From assembly GCF_003546865.1 (NCBI RefSeq), contig NZ_CP023434.1, positions 1,860,001-1,924,000 of the forward strand: a stretch of 64,000 bases of DNA. Direction: 5' to 3'. The position numbers and the translations under genes are program-made. Positions 42,862-51,534 of the stretch are shown piece by piece. Positions within the stretch are counted from its first letter, which is position 1, and each line of letters starts with the position of its first letter. The notes beneath the pieces are model-generated. The model was not told where the DNA came from, made no database searches, and saw only the letters and a program-made list of their open reading frames with translations. This DNA comes from Suicoccus acidiformans (GTDB lineage Bacteria; Bacillota; Bacilli; Lactobacillales; Aerococcaceae).

Positions 42862-43317
42862 TTAACCGACCCCTCTTTCCAGAAAATCTTTAAGTTCTAT
42901 CAGCCCTGTTCCTTCGATAGAAGAAATAGAGAATATTCGCTCTGCACCTGCTTGTTTTAATTCAAATTCTGCTTGCTCAATATCTTCTACGGTAGATAAA
43001 TCTATCTTTGTGATGACACCAATAACTGGAACGCTAAATAGCATTGCAAAAGTTGGAGAGTAGACTTGTCCTGTAAGATTAGCCGGCAACACTAGACAAA
43101 TAATGCTCGCATCGGTTGATAAATTTTGTAAAGAATTATAAAATCGCCGATGCTGAATGAATTCTCCTGGTGTATCAATAATACGCCCTTCATATTCTAC
43201 GGCTTGAGTCTTACTGTATTCTAAAGGCTGCCCATCTAAAGCCTGCTTTAGTGTTGTTTTCCCAGCGCCGACTGGCCCAACTAACATAATTTTGTCCAAT
43301 TTCTCACCTTCTATCAT
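42862..43317 (-). CDS. eutP: EutP: P-loop protein of the ethanolamine operon
   Basis: Small P-loop NTPase of the EutP/PduV family, 151 residues. Walker A is VGPVGAGKTTLKQAL near residue 12, and YEGRIIDTPGEFIQHRRFYN is the switch region; GVITKIDLS stands for the G4 motif. Family members are reported as acetate kinase in Salmonella or as GTPase-like proteins linked to compartment positioning. It overlaps eutS by 4 bases. Confidence 0.95.
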   Translation of the reverse strand: MIEGEKLDKIMLVGPVGAGKTTLKQALDGQPLEYSKTQAVEYEGRIIDTPGEFIQHRRFYNSLQNLSTDASIICLVLPANLTGQVYSPTFAMLFSVPVIGVITKIDLSTVEDIEQAEFELKQAGAERIFSISSIEGTGLIELKDFLERGVG

Positions 43318-43664
43318 GTTCTTGTAATTGCCGAAGTAGCAAATCCAAGGTTTGTACTGAGAAAATTATTAGCCGATTGCAAAGCAGTTTGAACAGATGA
43401 TACATCCCCCATAATTATCATTGAACCACTAAAACGATCTACGTAACCAATCTCTACTTCTCCGGTTTTCTTTGCAATATCTGCAGCTATAATAGCTGCT
43501 TCTCCAGGTGTCACAGTGTAAATACCTAAAGCACTCACACCATCTTTTCTATCAAAGCCTAATTTATCAAAAACTCTCTCGTCAGGCCCTGCAATGACAT
43601 GTGACATTGTTACTTGCTTGCCGGGTACAGATTCAAATATTTTTCGTTCTTTTTTCTCTGACAA
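43314..43664 (-). CDS. eutS: EutS: shell protein, first gene of the eut operon
   Basis: BMC protein of the permuted EutS type, 116 residues: ERKIFESVPGKQVTMSHVIA, YTVTPGEAAIIAADIAKKTG, and EVEIGYVDRFSGSMIIMGDV. It begins with TTG at 43664 after AGAGGTGG, and the preceding leader is only about 25 bases, too short for an antitermination system. A second EutS-like gene lies at 40612. Confidence 0.96.
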   Translation of the reverse strand: MSEKKERKIFESVPGKQVTMSHVIAGPDERVFDKLGFDRKDGVSALGIYTVTPGEAAIIAADIAKKTGEVEIGYVDRFSGSMIIMGDVSSVQTALQSANNFLSTNLGFATSAITRT

Positions 43665-43697
43665 GCGTCCACCTCTATTCTCATTTTATATATATTC

Positions 43698-43726
43698 ATT
43701 CTATTTTATCAACAAACAAATGTCAA
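43698..43726 (-). promoter_or_regulatory. Promoter of the eut operon
   Basis: On the minus strand TTGACA (43721-43726), 17 bases, TAGAAT (43698-43703). It starts the long eutS-to-cobC transcript. A cre-like site overlaps its -35 box. Confidence 0.75.
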
Positions 43727-43734
43727 CGTTTACA
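43721..43734 (-). promoter_or_regulatory. CcpA cre-like site over the eut promoter
   Basis: TGTAAACGTTGACA fits the cre consensus TGWAARCGYTWNCW with one mismatch and covers the -35 box. A bound CcpA would block the promoter, giving carbon catabolite repression of ethanolamine use. Confidence 0.55.
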
Positions 43735-43751
43735 AAAAGTTCAACATAATA

Positions 43752-43798
43752 ACAAAAATGTATCAAATGAGTATTCTCTAACCTCTATTTGATACATT
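43752..43798 (-). terminator. Terminator hairpin upstream of eutS, cut by IS66
   Basis: ATTTGATACATT (43787-43798) still pairs with AATGTATCAAAT (43757-43768), and the minus strand keeps the T tract after its second arm. The five bases that completed a 17-bp perfect stem now lie at 46020-46024 beyond the IS66 element. The original hairpin had T tracts on both strands. Confidence 0.8.
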
Positions 43799-43877
43799 GT
43801 AAGCGGTCTATTATGAGGTATCTATCAAATTTAAATCATCTCCATTATTCTATAAGTAATAGAAAGGAGATGATTTT

Positions 43878-44228
43878 TTGATTCGACTAACTGAAGAAGA
43901 CAGTTATTACATCGTCTATGGTAAGACTGACCTGCGTAAAGGGATCGACACCTTAGCAATTCTCCTTCAACATGATTTTAATCACGACCCTTTTGATGGG
44001 GCTTACTACTTCTTTTGCGGTAGTCGCTCCGATCGTTTCAAAATTCTACATTGGGATGGTGAAGGCTTTCAGTTAATCTATAAACGATTGGAGAATGGTA
44101 AGGTCCACTGGCCCAGAGCTAATCAAGCCTGCTTAGAGCCCATGAGTTTGATGGAGGTGACCAGGTTATTAAAGGGCTTTCCCCTTAAATCTTCAATCTC
44201 AGTTTCGTCAAAAAAGTTATTTTATTAG
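43878..44228 (+). CDS. tnpB: IS66 accessory protein TnpB
   Basis: 116-residue IS66 Orf2 protein needed for transposition, of unknown biochemical role. YYIVYGKTDLRKGIDTLAIL near the N terminus, and FFCGSRSDRFKILHWDGEGF followed by QLIYKRLENGKVHWP are the family signature. It starts with TTG at 43878, with AAGGAG 8 bases upstream. It lies 74 bases before tnpC. Confidence 0.95.
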   Translation: MIRLTEEDSYYIVYGKTDLRKGIDTLAILLQHDFNHDPFDGAYYFFCGSRSDRFKILHWDGEGFQLIYKRLENGKVHWPRANQACLEPMSLMEVTRLLKGFPLKSSISVSSKKLFY

Positions 44229-44302
44229 TGTTTTAGTGGCTGCTTTTTGGAAGCAAATCTAGTAGAATAGGGGTATCTATTTAAGGAGGAGGTGCCCCAG
44301 AT

Positions 44303-45871
44303 ATGGTTGATACCTTAACACGCGAGGAATTGCTTTCAGAACGAGAAGAATTACTTGTCCGTCATGAACAACTCGCTAAGCAATTAGAGTTACTCCAACA
44401 AGAACTCCACTTGAAGAATGAGGAGAATCAGTACCTGCGCCACAAACTCTTTGGCCGGTCCAAAGAGACCCATCAGGTCGCAGACGGTCAGCTATCTTTA
44501 TTTGATGGGGTGCCTCCCATTGAAGAATCTCCAGACTTGCCAGATGAAGAAGACCTGGTAGTTCCTAAAAAGAGAAAGAAACAAAAAGGACAAAAGCGCA
44601 AAGTCTTGGAACAGTTCGAAGAAGTTCCAGTGGTCCATAAGTTAGAGGATAAGACCTGTCCTTGTTGTCAAGACGAAATGGTGGAAATTGGCAAGACCAA
44701 GGTCCGGGAAGAAGTAGTCTACCAGCCTGCTCATTATGAAAAACAAGTCCATTATGGGACCTCTTACAAGTGCTTAACTTGCTCAGAAGAGGAGCCTCAA
44801 GATGTAATCGTCAAAGCTCCTGTTCCAAAAGCCCCGATTCAAAATAGTCTGGGGTCTGCTTCGGTGATCGCTCAAACCATTCAACAGAAGTATGTCCTCA
44901 AAGTTCCCGCTTATCGGCAAGAAAAGGTCTGGAAAGAGGGAGGGCTACCGATTAATCGCCAACAGATTAATCGGTGGCATATTCTGTGTGCCCAATATTA
45001 CTTTGGTTATCTTTGGGAAGAATTGGCCAAGGAGCTTCTATCCCAAGACATTATTCATGCCGATGAAACCAGCTATCGAGTGATTGAAAGCGATAAAACC
45101 AATACTTATTATTGGCTCTTTCAATCTGGCCGTCATGAGGCCCACCCCGTGGCAATCTATCTACACGATGAATCACGAGCTCATCGGGTGCCTCAGGAAT
45201 TCTTAGCTGATTTCAAGGGCCATCTCCATTCGGACATGTACAGCGCCTATTTGAATCTGCCGGATGAGATCACGGTAGTGGGATGCTTTGCCCACCTTCG
45301 TCGCAAGTTCTATGAGAGCCTGCCCAGCAATGCCCCTCCTGATTCAGTTGCGGCTCAAGCGGTTGCCTACTGCGACCAAGCTTTTGCCTTAGAGAAATCT
45401 TGGAGAGATTTGCCGGCTGAAGAAAGGTTTCAATTACGCCAAGAGGAACTGTCTGTGGTGTTGACCAACTTGTTCGATTTAATCGAACCCTACAGTTACC
45501 AAGCGACAACAGGCAAACTCTCCAAAGCCATTGCTTATGCGACCAAGCATAAAGAATACTTTATGAATGTCCTCAAGGACAGTCGCTTAGAGCTAAGCAA
45601 TAATCTGGCAGAAAGGTCCATCAAAGAACTGGTCATCGGCAGGAAGAATTGGCTCTTTTCATCCAGCCTGCAAGGAGCTCAAGCTTCTGGCATCATCCTA
45701 TCTTTGAAAGTGACAGCTGACTTGAACGGCCTCTCTCCGGTGGCTTATTTCCAACTGCTCTTAGAAGAATTACCCACCCTGTATGCCGAGGGAACTTTAC
45801 TCGACCGTCTACAGGCTTATTTACCATGGTCTGATTATGTAAAAGAAAAACTCGGTAAAAAAGAATCATAA
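44303..45871 (+). CDS. tnpC: IS66 transposase TnpC
   Basis: 522-residue DDE transposase. An N-terminal coiled coil (LLVRHEQLAKQLELLQQELH) and leucine-zipper region with KLFGRSKE is followed by a zinc-finger-like region (CPCCQDEM, CLTCSEEEP), then the catalytic core: aspartates in IHADETSYRVIES and HLHSDMYSAYL, glutamate in RLELSNNLAERSIKELVIGR. The end LFSSSLQGAQASGIILS is typical. The gene appears intact. GGAGGAGG lies upstream of the start. Confidence 0.97.
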   Translation: MVDTLTREELLSEREELLVRHEQLAKQLELLQQELHLKNEENQYLRHKLFGRSKETHQVADGQLSLFDGVPPIEESPDLPDEEDLVVPKKRKKQKGQKRKVLEQFEEVPVVHKLEDKTCPCCQDEMVEIGKTKVREEVVYQPAHYEKQVHYGTSYKCLTCSEEEPQDVIVKAPVPKAPIQNSLGSASVIAQTIQQKYVLKVPAYRQEKVWKEGGLPINRQQINRWHILCAQYYFGYLWEELAKELLSQDIIHADETSYRVIESDKTNTYYWLFQSGRHEAHPVAIYLHDESRAHRVPQEFLADFKGHLHSDMYSAYLNLPDEITVVGCFAHLRRKFYESLPSNAPPDSVAAQAVAYCDQAFALEKSWRDLPAEERFQLRQEELSVVLTNLFDLIEPYSYQATTGKLSKAIAYATKHKEYFMNVLKDSRLELSNNLAERSIKELVIGRKNWLFSSSLQGAQASGIILSLKVTADLNGLSPVAYFQLLLEELPTLYAEGTLLDRLQAYLPWSDYVKEKLGKKES

Positions 45872-45881
45872 TAACAAAGCA

Positions 45882-45921
45882 ATGCCCGTTAGAGAGCTTA
45901 ACTTTCTAACGGGCAATTTTA
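45882..45921 (+). terminator. Terminator of IS66 tnpC
   Basis: GCCCGTTAGA (45884-45893) pairs with TCTAACGGGC (45905-45914), followed by AATTTTATTT, 11 bases after the stop codon. Confidence 0.85.
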
Positions 45922-46032
45922 TTTAGACTTTCTGTAAATTGCTTGAGATCCTTGGTTTTGGTGTCCAGGTTGTCAGAGAATTATCAAGTTACCTGATTAT
46001 CGACCGCTTACGATACATTTTTGTAAACCTGA

Positions 46033-47233
46033 ATTGTAAAATTAAGCTAGAAAAAACAAATAAGACCATTTGTGCTACACTATTTATGAGTCCAATCATA
46101 AATAAAGGAGTAGACACAAAATGGCCTGCACACATCTTACCACGAAAGAACTGACTTGGATAGAAAACTATTACGAAATTGGCGAAAAAGCTTACATAGT
46201 CGCTAAAAAGTTAAGAAGATCTGCTCAAACCATCTATAATGTCTATCATTATTTAGACGATGGTGGGACTATCATCGACTATTATGAACGCTACAAAGCT
46301 AACAAATCTAAGTGTGGCTCTAAGAAGAAGCAGTTCACAGAAGATCAAATCACCTATAACAATGACCGGGAGTCACAAGGGTGGTCACCGGACGTGATGA
46401 TTGGACGCCAGGAAATTGACTTGAATTGCTGTGCAAAAACACTTTGCCGTCGCTTCCAAGATGACCCTGCTTTTGATGTCAGAGATTTACCCATGCAAGG
46501 TAAACGAAAAGCGAATCAGCATGTTGAAACGAGGGGCCGTCCAAATGACCGTAGAAGACTAGAACAGCGTCAAGAGGCTTATCCTGATTGAAGGGGATAC
46601 TATCGTTGGTAAGAACCACCAAAGTGCGGCCATTACACGAGTGGAACGAATAAGTAAATTAGCAATCACCCTGAAGACAGAAGGTCGTAAAGCATGTCAA
46701 GTAACGGATTCATTGAGGCGTTTCTTCCTTAAATCCCTTACCGTTTGGTTAAATCTCTGACTTTGGACAATGGCAAAGAGTTTTCTAACTGGAAAGACTT
46801 AAGCAATGAATTTAATATCGACATCTTCTTTGCAGACCTAGGATGCCCATCTCAAAGAGAACGGAATGAGCATTCTAACGGATGGTTAAGAAGAGAAGGT
46901 CTGCCTAAAGGTACTGATTTTAATGAAGTGGATGAATACTTTCTTAAGGAAGTAACCTTCAAGCGACATATCATTCCACGTAAATCTCTTAACGACTACA
47001 CTCCCCTAGAGGTTTTCTTGGCCCAACTTTTGGATCAAACACCTGGCTATTATGCCAGCCACTTAAGAATATGGTTTCATCAAGCACCTGGCTCCTCCAG
47101 AGTCGCTAGCGCTTTTCCTCTTGACCAGTCAGGAGTTTGATGAAGGGGGTTGTTTAAGGTGGTTAGCATAAGTATGTCACCAAGTTCAATCACTCATAAT
47201 ATAGTGTAAAAATTTCTAACTTAAATTGACAAT
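46033..47233 (+). mobile_element. IS30-family element, degenerate
   Basis: Imperfect terminal repeats are ATTGTAAAATTAAGCTAGAA (46033-46052) and its partner TTTCTAACTTAAATTGACAA (47213-47232), about 1.2 kb apart, enclosing a frameshifted IS30-type transposase. The target duplication is not clear. Its left end lies 21 bases from the right end of the IS66 element. Confidence 0.65.
46121..47140 (+). pseudogene. IS30-family transposase, frameshifted
   Basis: The first frame (46121-46591) gives the helix-turn-helix region LTTKELTWIENYYEIGEKAY and AKKLRRSAQTIYNVYHYLDD, then loses frame near 46555. An intermediate frame gives DTIVGKNHQSAAITRVERIS (first catalytic aspartate, about 46595). The third frame (46745-47140) gives LTLDNGKEFSNW (second aspartate) and RERNEHSNGWLRR (glutamate region), and ends unusually with about 45 extra residues after the expected stop. 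At least two frameshifts make it non-functional. Confidence 0.85.
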
Positions 47234-47301
47234 CGAGAAAATATTATAAAATTATCAGTGTGTCTAACAAACGGTATAGATCACCTATCTATCATCGTAC
47301 A

Positions 47302-48057
47302 CTACCGATAGATCAATCGAAGTCCATACTCTGTAGTCAATATATCCACATCCACACCATACACATTAGCAATATTATCCTTAGTTAAAACATCCTCAGG
47401 CTTTCCTTCGAACCGAATACAGCCTTCATCCATTAGATAGATATAGTCACAAAACATAGCAGCTAAATTTAAATCGTGCAAAGTAACTAAAATACTTTTA
47501 TTCAGAGCCTTTAAGCTTCTTAGAATCTTCAATTGATATTTAATATCTAGGTGATTTGTCGGCTCATCAAGAAGTAAAATGTCCGTATCTTGACACAATG
47601 CTCTAGCAATATAAACTCGTTGACGCTCACCACCTGACAAACTTGAAAATAAACGTTGGTCATAATTCACAAGACCAACCCTTCGCAAAGCTTCCTGGCA
47701 ATACTGGTAATCTTCTGGTTTTTCTGATTGAAAGATAGATTTATAGGGAGTGCGTCCCATCAATACTATGCTCTCTACCGTCATATCAAAATTTATCTCA
47801 TTATTCTGTTCTACCGTCGCAATCTGCTGAGCACTTTCCTTATAACTTAATTTTTGAATATCGTCACCTTTTATTCGAACTGATCCTTTATCAGGATTTA
47901 AAGAACGATAGATAGTTTTTAAGAGCGTGCTTTTACCTGAACCATTAGGCCCGATAATACCTACAAATTGTTCCTCCTTGACATCGATTGACACATCTTT
48001 AAGAATTTCCTTCCCTCGAATATTTAGGTGAATATTACTGGCTTTAATATTAGTCAT
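47302..48057 (-). CDS. ABC importer ATPase (FecE/BtuD type)
   Basis: 251-residue nucleotide-binding subunit. Walker A is GIIGPNGSGKSTLLKTIYRS, the ABC signature FSSLSGGERQRVYIARALCQ, and Walker B DILLLDEPTNHLDI. The family imports ferric siderophores, heme or corrinoids. Position at the end of the hem/cbi operon favours corrinoid or cobalt/heme-type substrate uptake, but sequence alone does not decide. It overlaps the permease gene by 4 bases. Confidence 0.93.
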   Translation of the reverse strand: MTNIKASNIHLNIRGKEILKDVSIDVKEEQFVGIIGPNGSGKSTLLKTIYRSLNPDKGSVRIKGDDIQKLSYKESAQQIATVEQNNEINFDMTVESIVLMGRTPYKSIFQSEKPEDYQYCQEALRRVGLVNYDQRLFSSLSGGERQRVYIARALCQDTDILLLDEPTNHLDIKYQLKILRSLKALNKSILVTLHDLNLAAMFCDYIYLMDEGCIRFEGKPEDVLTKDNIANVYGVDVDILTTEYGLRLIYR

Positions 48058-49100
48058 TGAACACCTTCTTTATATGTATGACGAATGAGAATATACACAA
48101 ATACAGGAGCACCTATTAATGAAATAAGGATTCCAATCGGTATTTCTGTATGACTAATTAAGGTGCGTGACAATACGTCCGCTAAAACTAGCACAATGGA
48201 TCCTAGCAAACTTGAGACAGGCAACAAATACTTATGATTCGTCCCCACAAGCATTCTGGCAAAATGAGGGATAATTAATCCTATGAATCCTATAATACCC
48301 GACGCATTCACGATAAACCCTACAACTATCGACACAATAAGTATGCACATGATACGATATTTACCTAAATCAACACCTAACGTAAGAGCTTGTTCATCTC
48401 CAAGTAGCATCAAATCTAGCAAGCGATGAAACAGAGCAAAAAATACAAAACCTGAAATCACAATAATAAATAATAAACGGTTGCTTTCCCAGTTCACCCC
48501 TCCTAGACTCCCCATCGTCCAGAAAGTTACCGTCCGCATGCCCTCTCGATCATTTGCTAGAAAAACGATAAAATTAGCAATGGCTTGGGATGCAGAACTC
48601 ACTGCCATCCCTGTTAGAAGTAATTTCATCGTATTACTTCGCCCGCCTATTTGAGCAATGACCAGTACTAGAATCGCTATAAGTAGTGCACCAAGGAAGG
48701 CACTTATACCTATCGCTTCAGATCCAAATTGACTTTTACCAAAGCCTAGCATAATAGCCAACACCGCTCCTAGGTAGGCACCAGAAGATATTCCCAAGGT
48801 ATAAGGATCTGCTACCGGATTTCTAACCAGTGCTTGCATCACTGTTCCAGCATATGAAAGTCCGATTCCGACAAGTACAGCTGCAATAACTCTTGGTAAA
48901 CGTATCAGAGAAATAACATCCTGAACGGTTTTGCTTAAATAATCTTCAGGTAAATAGCCGATTTTAATGAGTAAATATTGCCAAACTTCTTGAAAGGACA
49001 CATCCGTGCTACCATAACTTACGGCTACCATGCTTACGATAAACACTGCAATACCTAAAACAAATATGAGTAGCGTTGGTTTTACTCTAATTGCCTTCAT
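48054..49100 (-). CDS. ABC importer permease (FecCD/BtuC type)
   Basis: 348-residue permease with about 10 membrane segments. LIRLPRVIAAVLVGIGLSYA, then GTVMQALVRNPVADPYTLGI and SSGAYLGAVLAIMLG are diagnostic, and NASGIIGFIGLIIPHFARML is the cytoplasmic coupling region. Together with the ATPase and binding protein it forms a complete importer. The start codon overlaps the binding-protein gene. Confidence 0.95.
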   Translation of the reverse strand: MKAIRVKPTLLIFVLGIAVFIVSMVAVSYGSTDVSFQEVWQYLLIKIGYLPEDYLSKTVQDVISLIRLPRVIAAVLVGIGLSYAGTVMQALVRNPVADPYTLGISSGAYLGAVLAIMLGFGKSQFGSEAIGISAFLGALLIAILVLVIAQIGGRSNTMKLLLTGMAVSSASQAIANFIVFLANDREGMRTVTFWTMGSLGGVNWESNRLLFIIVISGFVFFALFHRLLDLMLLGDEQALTLGVDLGKYRIMCILIVSIVVGFIVNASGIIGFIGLIIPHFARMLVGTNHKYLLPVSSLLGSIVLVLADVLSRTLISHTEIPIGILISLIGAPVFVYILIRHTYKEGVQ

Positions 49101-50070
49101 TAGCTTCGTATAGTTCTGGATAAATCCCTTGAGCTAAACGTTTAATACCATCAATCGTGCGAATACCCGAGCAATACATTTCACCTAATGGGATAGCGTA
49201 GACTTCATTATTGGAAACGGCAGCTACATTCGCTAAAGCTGGATTATCTTTGAAAGCTTCCACTGCTGCCTGCTCTCCTGAGACTGCATCTTCTTCCAGG
49301 AAGTATACTGAGAAGATGACATCCGGATTGATAGAGACAATATCTTCAACACCGATTGTAGACGCTTCAGTCGAAATTAAGTCTGCTCCGAGTTGCTTCA
49401 CCATATCGCCACCAAGCGTATTCTCTCCATAAAGCATAATAGAATCTCCAGACTGCTCAATAACCATAACCGTTCTTGGTTCACTATCTTTAGCATGTTG
49501 CGCAACCTTATCAATTTCTTCGCGCATTTCTTCGACAATTTCTTCTGCTCGATCTTCTACATCAAAGATACGGCCTAAATTTAGAATATCGGTATACTCA
49601 TTCTCCACGGTACGTTCTGCTAGTGGCCCAGAGTTACTGCTCATATAAGTATGCACATCCCGATCATGCCATTCTTTAACGTCTCCCATGTGATCCTCAC
49701 CAAAGAAAGAATACCAAGAAAGAATCATATCCGGTTCTAACATCAATACAGATTCCTTATCCGGTTGATAATCCGATAGAACATTTACTTTCTCTAGAGA
49801 GGCTTGTAACTCAGGTTTAACCTCATGATCCAAACCTGCAACACCAACTAAATGATCTTCTAGACCTAGGGCTAACATCGTCTCAACAGAGTTCTGATAA
49901 ACTGCAAGCACCTTCTCTGGAGCTTTCTCGTAAACTTCTACGGACTCTTCTTTTGCATAATCATAATTTATTATTTCAACAGGATAATGAGACGCTGCGT
50001 CGATTGAAGTCATCAAGGATAAACTCAATAAAGCAGTGATTGTTAACGAAAGTGTCTTTTTTAATTTCAT
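49087..50070 (-). CDS. Periplasmic-binding-like substrate-binding protein (FepB/BtuF type)
   Basis: 327 residues. Residues 1-26 are a clear signal peptide (KLKKTLSLTITALLSLSLM, cleavage near DAAS). The TroA-fold body has ALGLEDHLVGVAGLDHEVKP and LMLEPDMILSWYSFFGEDH in the first lobe and DVIFSVYFLEEDAVSG in the second. Gram-positive binding proteins are usually lipoproteins, but no cysteine follows the signal peptide, so this protein may be released or held another way. Strong GAAGGAG ribosome binding site. Substrate probably corrinoid or iron chelate, from context. Confidence 0.88.
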   Translation of the reverse strand: MKLKKTLSLTITALLSLSLMTSIDAASHYPVEIINYDYAKEESVEVYEKAPEKVLAVYQNSVETMLALGLEDHLVGVAGLDHEVKPELQASLEKVNVLSDYQPDKESVLMLEPDMILSWYSFFGEDHMGDVKEWHDRDVHTYMSSNSGPLAERTVENEYTDILNLGRIFDVEDRAEEIVEEMREEIDKVAQHAKDSEPRTVMVIEQSGDSIMLYGENTLGGDMVKQLGADLISTEASTIGVEDIVSINPDVIFSVYFLEEDAVSGEQAAVEAFKDNPALANVAAVSNNEVYAIPLGEMYCSGIRTIDGIKRLAQGIYPELYEANEGN

Positions 50071-50096
50071 TGTTATTACTCCTTCTTATTTTCATA

Positions 50097-50846
50097 TTAG
50101 TCATTGATACATAAATCTACACCCATAGCTTCTAATTCATTCAACAAATAGGCGTAAAGCGGGGCTTCCCCAGTGATTCTTTTAGCAACCATTTGACTAT
50201 AAGTCTGAATGTGTTCCCTACCAAGCTTTTGATAGTAGCTGATAAGTTCTTCATCATATATTTTGAGTGCATCTAATTTTTGAGAAATGGGCTCATATGT
50301 ATTCTCACTCAGTTTAACTTCTATCGGAAGACGAGGACTTAACTCCGGGTTTTCATCAGGATAACCAAAGCCTAGACCAAGTAATGGCAATGTTAGCTCC
50401 GGCAAATTTAACAATTTCTTCATTTCCGGTAAATTATCAGCGACCGTAGACAGGAAAAGCCCTCCCAAACCATCTGTTTCAATGGCATTCATCATATTCT
50501 GGGCTGCTAAATACATATCTCCTATCGCAACAAAAGCAATATCGAAATAGTAATGCTGAACTTTTCCGGGTGCGAGTCTATCTGTTAACTCTTTAAATCG
50601 GTATAAATCTATAATAAAAATTAATAGTTCCGGTAACTTTTTTATGTATTCTTGTTGAATCGCCTCTCCAATAGCCTCTTTAAGCTTTTCGTCCGTGATA
50701 CGGATAACCGAATACCCTTGCATACCCCGACAAGCCGTACGGTTCATCACTTCAAGATAAATTTGTACCTTTTCTTCTTCCACTGGTCTATCCTTATATT
50801 TACGGATAGATCGGTGTGTTAATTGTTTCTCTATGCTCATTTCCAT
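50097..50846 (-). CDS. Nitroreductase-family flavoprotein
   Basis: About 249 residues; NAD(P)H-dependent FMN enzyme of the NfrA/NfsA type. QLTHRSIRKYKDRPVEEEKV is the FMN-phosphate block, NMMNAIETDGLGGLFL and LLGLGFGYPDENPELSPRLP are the other conserved segments. It is the intact copy of a tandem pair; the adjacent copy is broken. BluB, which makes the lower ligand of B12, belongs to the same fold, but this protein lacks obvious BluB hallmarks, so a flavin or nitro-compound reductase is more likely. The exact start is uncertain (50846 or 50840). Confidence 0.85.
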   Translation of the reverse strand: MEMSIEKQLTHRSIRKYKDRPVEEEKVQIYLEVMNRTACRGMQGYSVIRITDEKLKEAIGEAIQQEYIKKLPELLIFIIDLYRFKELTDRLAPGKVQHYYFDIAFVAIGDMYLAAQNMMNAIETDGLGGLFLSTVADNLPEMKKLLNLPELTLPLLGLGFGYPDENPELSPRLPIEVKLSENTYEPISQKLDALKIYDEELISYYQKLGREHIQTYSQMVAKRITGEAPLYAYLLNELEAMGVDLCIND

Positions 50847-50871
50847 TATATGTTCCAATCTAACTAAGCTC

Positions 50872-51523
50872 TTAAACATCAAAGCCCCTTTGTCTCAAAT
50901 AATCCACAAAATAAGCTCGAGGCGTACTATTAGGATCTTTCGTTATTTGTCGAGCAATTCGCTGACTATAATTTTTTGGATTCTTATAGCCCTTTGCCAC
51001 TTGTCTATCATATGTAATCTTGTCAAATGCTTCTAAGCTATCGGCTTTCTCTTTTATGGATTGATAATAATTCTCACTTACTTTAAAAGCTAGGTCAGGC
51101 TTAGGTGTTAAAGCAGTCTCTTGTGCAGTGTAGCCAAAACCTAGACCGAGCAATGGATAGGTTAGCTCTGGTAAGTTTAATAAAGCAGAGACCTTCTCAA
51201 CATTGGATGAATCAATCCCCATTAGCATGCCACCTAAGCCATCAGATTCGATTGCAATTAACATATTTCGAGCGATACAAATCAATAATAAAAATACATA
51301 ATTCTGGTACAGCAGCCATGTATTTCTTTCCTGTCACTTCAGCAAGCTTTGTTTTTAAATAAGCGTCTGTAAAACGAATAAGAGAGTAATTTTGTAAATT
51401 TAAATGTGACGTGCTGTTCATGACTTCTAAATAAGACCAGATCTTTTCTTCTTCCACTGGCTTATCAATATACTCTCTAACAGTTCGGTGCGTAAGTTGC
51501 ATGGCAATGGTTTCATTCAGCAT
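50872..51523 (-). pseudogene. Broken nitroreductase gene, tandem paralogue
   Basis: Two open pieces make one nitroreductase. The first (51242-51523) has AMQLTHRTVREYIDKPVEEE and ends after PELCIFIIDLYRSKYV; the second (50872-51285, other frame) has ARNMLIAIESDGLGGMLMGI and LLGLGFGYTAQE. Compared with the intact neighbour, about 28 residues (from ...IDLYR to ...DMYLAA) are missing at the joint, and the reading frame changes. A deletion near 51265-51285 explains both. The rest is well conserved, so decay is recent. Confidence 0.85.
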
Positions 51524-51534
51524 ATTAAATCCTC

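Larger units (their letters stand above)
43799..46011 (+). mobile_element. IS66-family insertion sequence, 2213 bp
   Basis: Ends are GTAAGCGGTC (43799-43808) and GACCGCTTAC (46002-46011), typical IS66 inverted repeats. The 8-base target duplication GATACATT is perfect (43791-43798 and 46012-46019), the duplication size known for IS66. It carries tnpB and tnpC genes and no recognisable tnpA. Both open frames are intact, so the insertion is probably recent. Confidence 0.95.

Noticed and set aside
47235-47300. Terminator of the corrin operon after the ABC ATPase
   Set aside because: Several short inverted repeats (ATCTATC/GATAGAT, CGGTA/TACCG) exist, but none has a convincing stem plus T tract.
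50097-50846. BluB, 5,6-dimethylbenzimidazole synthase
   Set aside because: Nitroreductase fold and B12 context are suggestive, but the sequence blocks match NfrA/NfsA-type enzymes and BluB needs oxygen, which does not fit an anaerobic corrin route.
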